32,222 nucleotides of DNA, taken from Actinomycetota bacterium (lineage in GTDB: Bacteria; Actinomycetota; Acidimicrobiia; Acidimicrobiales; Ilumatobacteraceae). The notes under the pieces were generated by a model. The model was not told where the DNA came from and did no database searches. It was given only the letters and a program-made list of their open reading frames with translations. The DNA lies in the NCBI GenBank assembly GCA_026393585.1, contig JAPKZV010000109.1, forward strand, positions 1-32,222, in the 5' to 3' direction. The position numbers and the translations under genes were made by a program. Positions 28,832 through 32,222 of the stretch are shown piece after piece (positions within the stretch are counted from its first letter, which is position 1; each line of letters starts with the position of its first letter).

Positions 28832-30813
28832 ATTTCGACGCGTGACCCAACTTCAAACACACGCTCTGTTGGCAAGTTGAAAAAGCGGCTTGCACTGTCG
28901 GCGCCGCGATTCAAAAACACGAAGAGATGTTCTTGGAGTGGGTTCATGCCGGGCGCTTTACCCGCAATGATGGATTCATGACCAAGGAAATAGGTGACAT
29001 CTTCTGGGTCGTATTCGAGACCAGGGTGAGTAATTGCTGCGAGCACCTTCGGAACATCGGGGTCTTCCATAAAGCCGAAAGACACTTCAACTTGGAAAAC
29101 GCCCGGAGCAACTTTCTTCACTGAAGCGCGGTGTTCGGGTGACACGCGGGGTTCGTCGGCAGTGTCGACAGCAACGATGAGAGTGGTGTTGTGCAGAACC
29201 TTGTTGTGCTTCAAGTTGTTCACCAGAGCTGGGGGAGCCTTACCCAAGTCTTTAAACATGAACACCGCTGTTCCTGTGACGCGTTTAATGCCCTCAGCTT
29301 CGTCGAGTACATCTTCAATGGGTCGTTCACCACGGTGAATACGAGCAGCCACCAAAATGCGGCCACGTCGCCAGGTTTGCATTTGCACCATCAAAATGGC
29401 ACCAACTGCAAGTGCAAACCAACCGCCGTGAGGAATCTTGATGACGTTTGCCCCAAGAAAACCTAATTCAATGAGAAGAAGCGGCACGCAGATGAGGAAG
29501 CCACGCGTGCGACTCCAATTCCAGCGGTCGGTAATGACGCGGAAGAAGATGAGTGTGGTAATTGCCATGGTCATCGTGACGGCAATTCCATAAGCCGCAG
29601 CGAGGTTTGATGAAGTGCGGAACCCGAGAACCAGGCCAATGCACGCAATCATCAAAGCCCAGTTCACGAGTGGAACATAGATTTGCCCTGAATGACTTGA
29701 CGACGTGTGGCGAATTTGAATACGTGGCAAATAGTCGAGCTGCACGGCTTGCGCGGTGAGAGAGAACACGCCCGAGATGAGTGCCTGTGACGCAATGATG
29801 GTGGCGCAGGTGGCGAGAATCACCAAAGGCAACAGCAGTGGCTCTGGTGCCATACGGAAAAAGACGCTTTCAATTGCTTCAGGGTTTTGCAAGAGGAATG
29901 CGCCTTGGCCCCAATAGTTCAACAAGAGTGCTGGAAGCACGACGGCATACCATCCTAGGGTGATGGGCTTACGGCCGAAGTGGCCCATGTCGGCGTACAA
30001 CGCTTCGCCACCGGTGACCACCAAGAAAATGGATCCGAGAGACAAAAACGCATGGCTCGATTCATGAGTGAAGTACTGCACTGCGTAGTACGGGTTGACC
30101 GAAGCGATGATGCCGGGCTCTGACCACACTTTAGAAAGGCCCAACACAGCAAGTGTGATGAACCAAATAATCATGATGGGTCCAAACACTTTGCCTACTG
30201 CGCCAGTACCACGGCTCTGAACAAAAAAGAGCCCGAGCAAAATGACAACTGCAATGGGGATGACCCAACTATCGAATGAAGTAGATACTTCGCCAAGTCC
30301 TTCAACAGCGCTGAGTACCGATATAGCGGGCGTAATAATGCCGTCTCCGTAGAGCAATGCAGTACCAAAAACTCCGAGGCCGACAAGCAACCCAGCCTTT
30401 GCAGTTGTTGACCCGCGCTTTGGCATGACGAGTGCAGTGAGGGCCAAAATGCCGCCTTCACCACGGTTGTCGGCGCGCATCACAAGAAAGAGGTACTTCA
30501 CGGAAATGATAATGAGAAGCGCCCAAAAGGCAAGTGAACACACGCCATACACGTTGATGTTGTCCACCATCATGGGGTGCGACTTCTCGGTAAAAGTTTC
30601 CTTCAGCGAGTAGAGCGGGCTCGTGCCAATGTCGCCATACACAACACCAAGTGCCCCCAGGGCAAGCATTCCCGTGCCGGCTTTGGAATGCCCGTGTTCA
30701 CCATGGGTTTCCGCTGCGCGTTGAGTAGGAGAGGACGCTTTGGCAGCATTTTCTGCTGCAAGGCGTTTGGCAAAGTCAACTGACTCTGGCCCGGCTGTCT
30801 GGTCTGAACCCAC
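28828..30813 (-). CDS. kup: Kup-family potassium uptake protein
   Basis: 661 aa; ALGVVYGDIGTSPLYSLKE, GDGIITPAISVLSAVEGL, GGEALYADMGHFGR. Confidence 0.96.
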   Translation of the reverse strand: MGSDQTAGPESVDFAKRLAAENAAKASSPTQRAAETHGEHGHSKAGTGMLALGALGVVYGDIGTSPLYSLKETFTEKSHPMMVDNINVYGVCSLAFWALLIIISVKYLFLVMRADNRGEGGILALTALVMPKRGSTTAKAGLLVGLGVFGTALLYGDGIITPAISVLSAVEGLGEVSTSFDSWVIPIAVVILLGLFFVQSRGTGAVGKVFGPIMIIWFITLAVLGLSKVWSEPGIIASVNPYYAVQYFTHESSHAFLSLGSIFLVVTGGEALYADMGHFGRKPITLGWYAVVLPALLLNYWGQGAFLLQNPEAIESVFFRMAPEPLLLPLVILATCATIIASQALISGVFSLTAQAVQLDYLPRIQIRHTSSSHSGQIYVPLVNWALMIACIGLVLGFRTSSNLAAAYGIAVTMTMAITTLIFFRVITDRWNWSRTRGFLICVPLLLIELGFLGANVIKIPHGGWFALAVGAILMVQMQTWRRGRILVAARIHRGERPIEDVLDEAEGIKRVTGTAVFMFKDLGKAPPALVNNLKHNKVLHNTTLIVAVDTADEPRVSPEHRASVKKVAPGVFQVEVSFGFMEDPDVPKVLAAITHPGLEYDPEDVTYFLGHESIIAGKAPGMNPLQEHLFVFLNRGADSASRFFNLPTERVFEVGSRVEI

Positions 30814-30821
30814 GGCTGTTC

Positions 30822-30827
30822 ACCCTA
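30822..30827 (-). promoter_or_regulatory. Putative -10 (TAGGGT) for leaderless kup transcript
   Basis: TAGGGT-N8-GTG on minus strand. Confidence 0.45.
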
Positions 30828-30865
30828 GTTGTTTACGTGCCAACTTGGGCACTTAAGCATAAAAA

Positions 30866-31867
30866 CTAGGCGTAATCGACTGAAGCGTAAGTAGACAATT
30901 TGTCAAGGCGATGCTGAGCATCGATGAGTCGCACGGTTCCCGACAAGGAACGCATTACCAAACTCTGGGTGCGGGCTCCTCGTGAGTCGAAGCGCACGCC
31001 TCGGAGCAATTCTCCGTCGGTGACGCCAGTTGCTGCGAAGAAACAGTTGTCGCCCTTCACCAGGTCGTCGGACGTGAGCACTTTGGACAGGTCGTATCCA
31101 GCTGCCAAGGCAGATTGACGCTCTTCTTCATTGCGTGGCCACAAACGACCCTGAATTTCTCCGCCCATGCATTTCAGTGCCGCTGCCGACACCACGCCTT
31201 CGGGGGTGCCGCCAATGCCAATGAGCAAGTCGACGCCAGCATCGGGCCACGATGTTGCGATTGCGCCAAAAATGTCGCCATCGCTAATGAGCTTGATGCG
31301 TGCACCCGTTGAGCGCACTTCTTCAATGAGTTCTTTATGTCGTGGGCGATCGAGAATCATGACGGTGAGGTCGCGTACCGATTCACCTTTTGCTTTGGCA
31401 ACCCATTTGATGTTTTGAGTAGCGGAAGCAGTGATGTCGATATGACCAACAGCTTGTGGGCCCACCACAATTTTTTCCATGTACATACATGGGCCTGGGT
31501 CGAACATGGTGTCGCGTTCTGAAACGGCAATCACCGAAAGCGCATTGCCCATGCCGAGCGAAGTAAGTGTGGTTCCGTCGATGGGGTCAACAGCAACGTC
31601 GGTACGAGGCTGAGTGCCATCGCCAACGTTTTCTCCGTTGTAGAGCATGGGTGCTTCATCTTTTTCACCTTCACCAATCACAACAATGCCGTCCATAGGA
31701 ACGGTGGTGAGTACGGTGCGCATGGCGTCGACGGCGGCAGCATCGGCCCCGTTCTTGTCGCCACGACCCACCCAACGTGCAGCGGCGAGGGCTGCAGATT
31801 CGGTGACTCTGACGAGTTCCATGGCGAGGTTGCGTTCTGGCTTTTGCGGGCGTCGTTCGTTCATCAC
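30866..31867 (-). CDS. glpX: Class II fructose-1,6-bisphosphatase
   Basis: 333 aa; [63 protein letters not shown]. Confidence 0.96.
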   Translation of the reverse strand: MMNERRPQKPERNLAMELVRVTESAALAAARWVGRGDKNGADAAAVDAMRTVLTTVPMDGIVVIGEGEKDEAPMLYNGENVGDGTQPRTDVAVDPIDGTTLTSLGMGNALSVIAVSERDTMFDPGPCMYMEKIVVGPQAVGHIDITASATQNIKWVAKAKGESVRDLTVMILDRPRHKELIEEVRSTGARIKLISDGDIFGAIATSWPDAGVDLLIGIGGTPEGVVSAAALKCMGGEIQGRLWPRNEEERQSALAAGYDLSKVLTSDDLVKGDNCFFAATGVTDGELLRGVRFDSRGARTQSLVMRSLSGTVRLIDAQHRLDKLSTYASVDYA

Positions 31868-31872
31868 CCCCT

Positions 31873-31894
31873 ACCGTAGTGCCGGCGCTACCCT
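31873..31894. promoter_or_regulatory. Divergent promoter region with two -10-like boxes around a near-palindrome
   Basis: Minus TACGGT (31878-31873) and plus TACCCT (31889-31894) flank/overlap GTAGTGCCGGCGCTAC (31876-31891) in a 34-bp gap between divergent genes. Confidence 0.55.
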
Positions 31895-31901
31895 CGGGCT
31901 A

Positions 31902-32222
31902 ATGCCCGTGAAGATTCCTACTGTTCCCCTCGAGCGTTGCCTCGATTCCCGCGACCTGTCCGAGCCTCAGATAAGCCCCGCAGGCGATGTATTGGTGTTT
32001 GGGGCAAGTCAGCAGGGAAAAGGTGAACTGCGCACTATTGCGGGGGTAGGCGGTGCTGAAGAGGCCTGGCCACTTGAGCCAGCGCCAAGTGTGACACGCG
32101 GCTTTGGTGGCGGATGTTTCCATTGGCTGCCCGATGGTTCTGGTGTGGTGTACGTAGCGAAAACTGGCGGGCTGTGGGAAGCCGCTCGCGGTGCAACAAG
32201 TGCATGTCGTATCGACACGCAA
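31902..32222 (+). CDS. S9 family (prolyl oligopeptidase-like) peptidase, N-terminal part (runs off window)
   Basis: Open plus-strand frame from ATG 31902 to window end: MPVKIPTVPLERCLDSRDLSEPQISPAGDVLVFGASQQGKGELRTI...TRGFGGGCFHWLPDGSGVVYVAKTGGLWE, S9 beta-propeller-like. Confidence 0.8.
   Translation, partial: MPVKIPTVPLERCLDSRDLSEPQISPAGDVLVFGASQQGKGELRTIAGVGGAEEAWPLEPAPSVTRGFGGGCFHWLPDGSGVVYVAKTGGLWEAARGATSACRIDTQ

Noticed and set aside
31899-32222. 107-aa minus-strand ORF at the window end
   Set aside because: The opposite (+) frame from ATG 31902 reads as an S9 peptidase beta-propeller start and is far more protein-like.

Overview
Window of about 32 kb from what looks like an Acidimicrobiia-type actinobacterial chromosome (taxonomy is inferred from gene content and order, not searched). 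It is mostly conserved core genes. From left to right: end of UDP-galactopyranose mutase (glf); a GlfT2-like galactofuranosyltransferase; a SpoIID + SGNH-hydrolase + double peptidoglycan-binding exoprotein (-); a DUF559/Vsr-like nuclease gene (-) bracketed by two copies of a ~53-bp palindromic repeat; hom; thrC; rho with a repeat-coded disordered N-region; rpmE; an uncharacterised ORF; prfA; prmC; a frameshifted S9 peptidase (-); a thiolase-like protein lacking canonical catalytic motifs (-); rpiB; glyA; a WecA/TagO-type transferase; an atpZ/I-like gene and the F1Fo ATP synthase operon (atpB-E-F'-F-H-A-G-D-C) with a deletion plus frameshift in atpD; an SDR; kup (-); glpX (-); and the start of another S9 peptidase. 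The best candidate for an undescribed system is the compact palindrome / DUF559-nuclease / palindrome cassette at 4383-5411. Other points of interest are the long extracytoplasmic N-terminal extensions on the ATP synthase b' and c subunits, two gene-disrupting lesions (atpD, S9 peptidase) that need read-level checking, and a recurrent TAnnnT leaderless-promoter arrangement.
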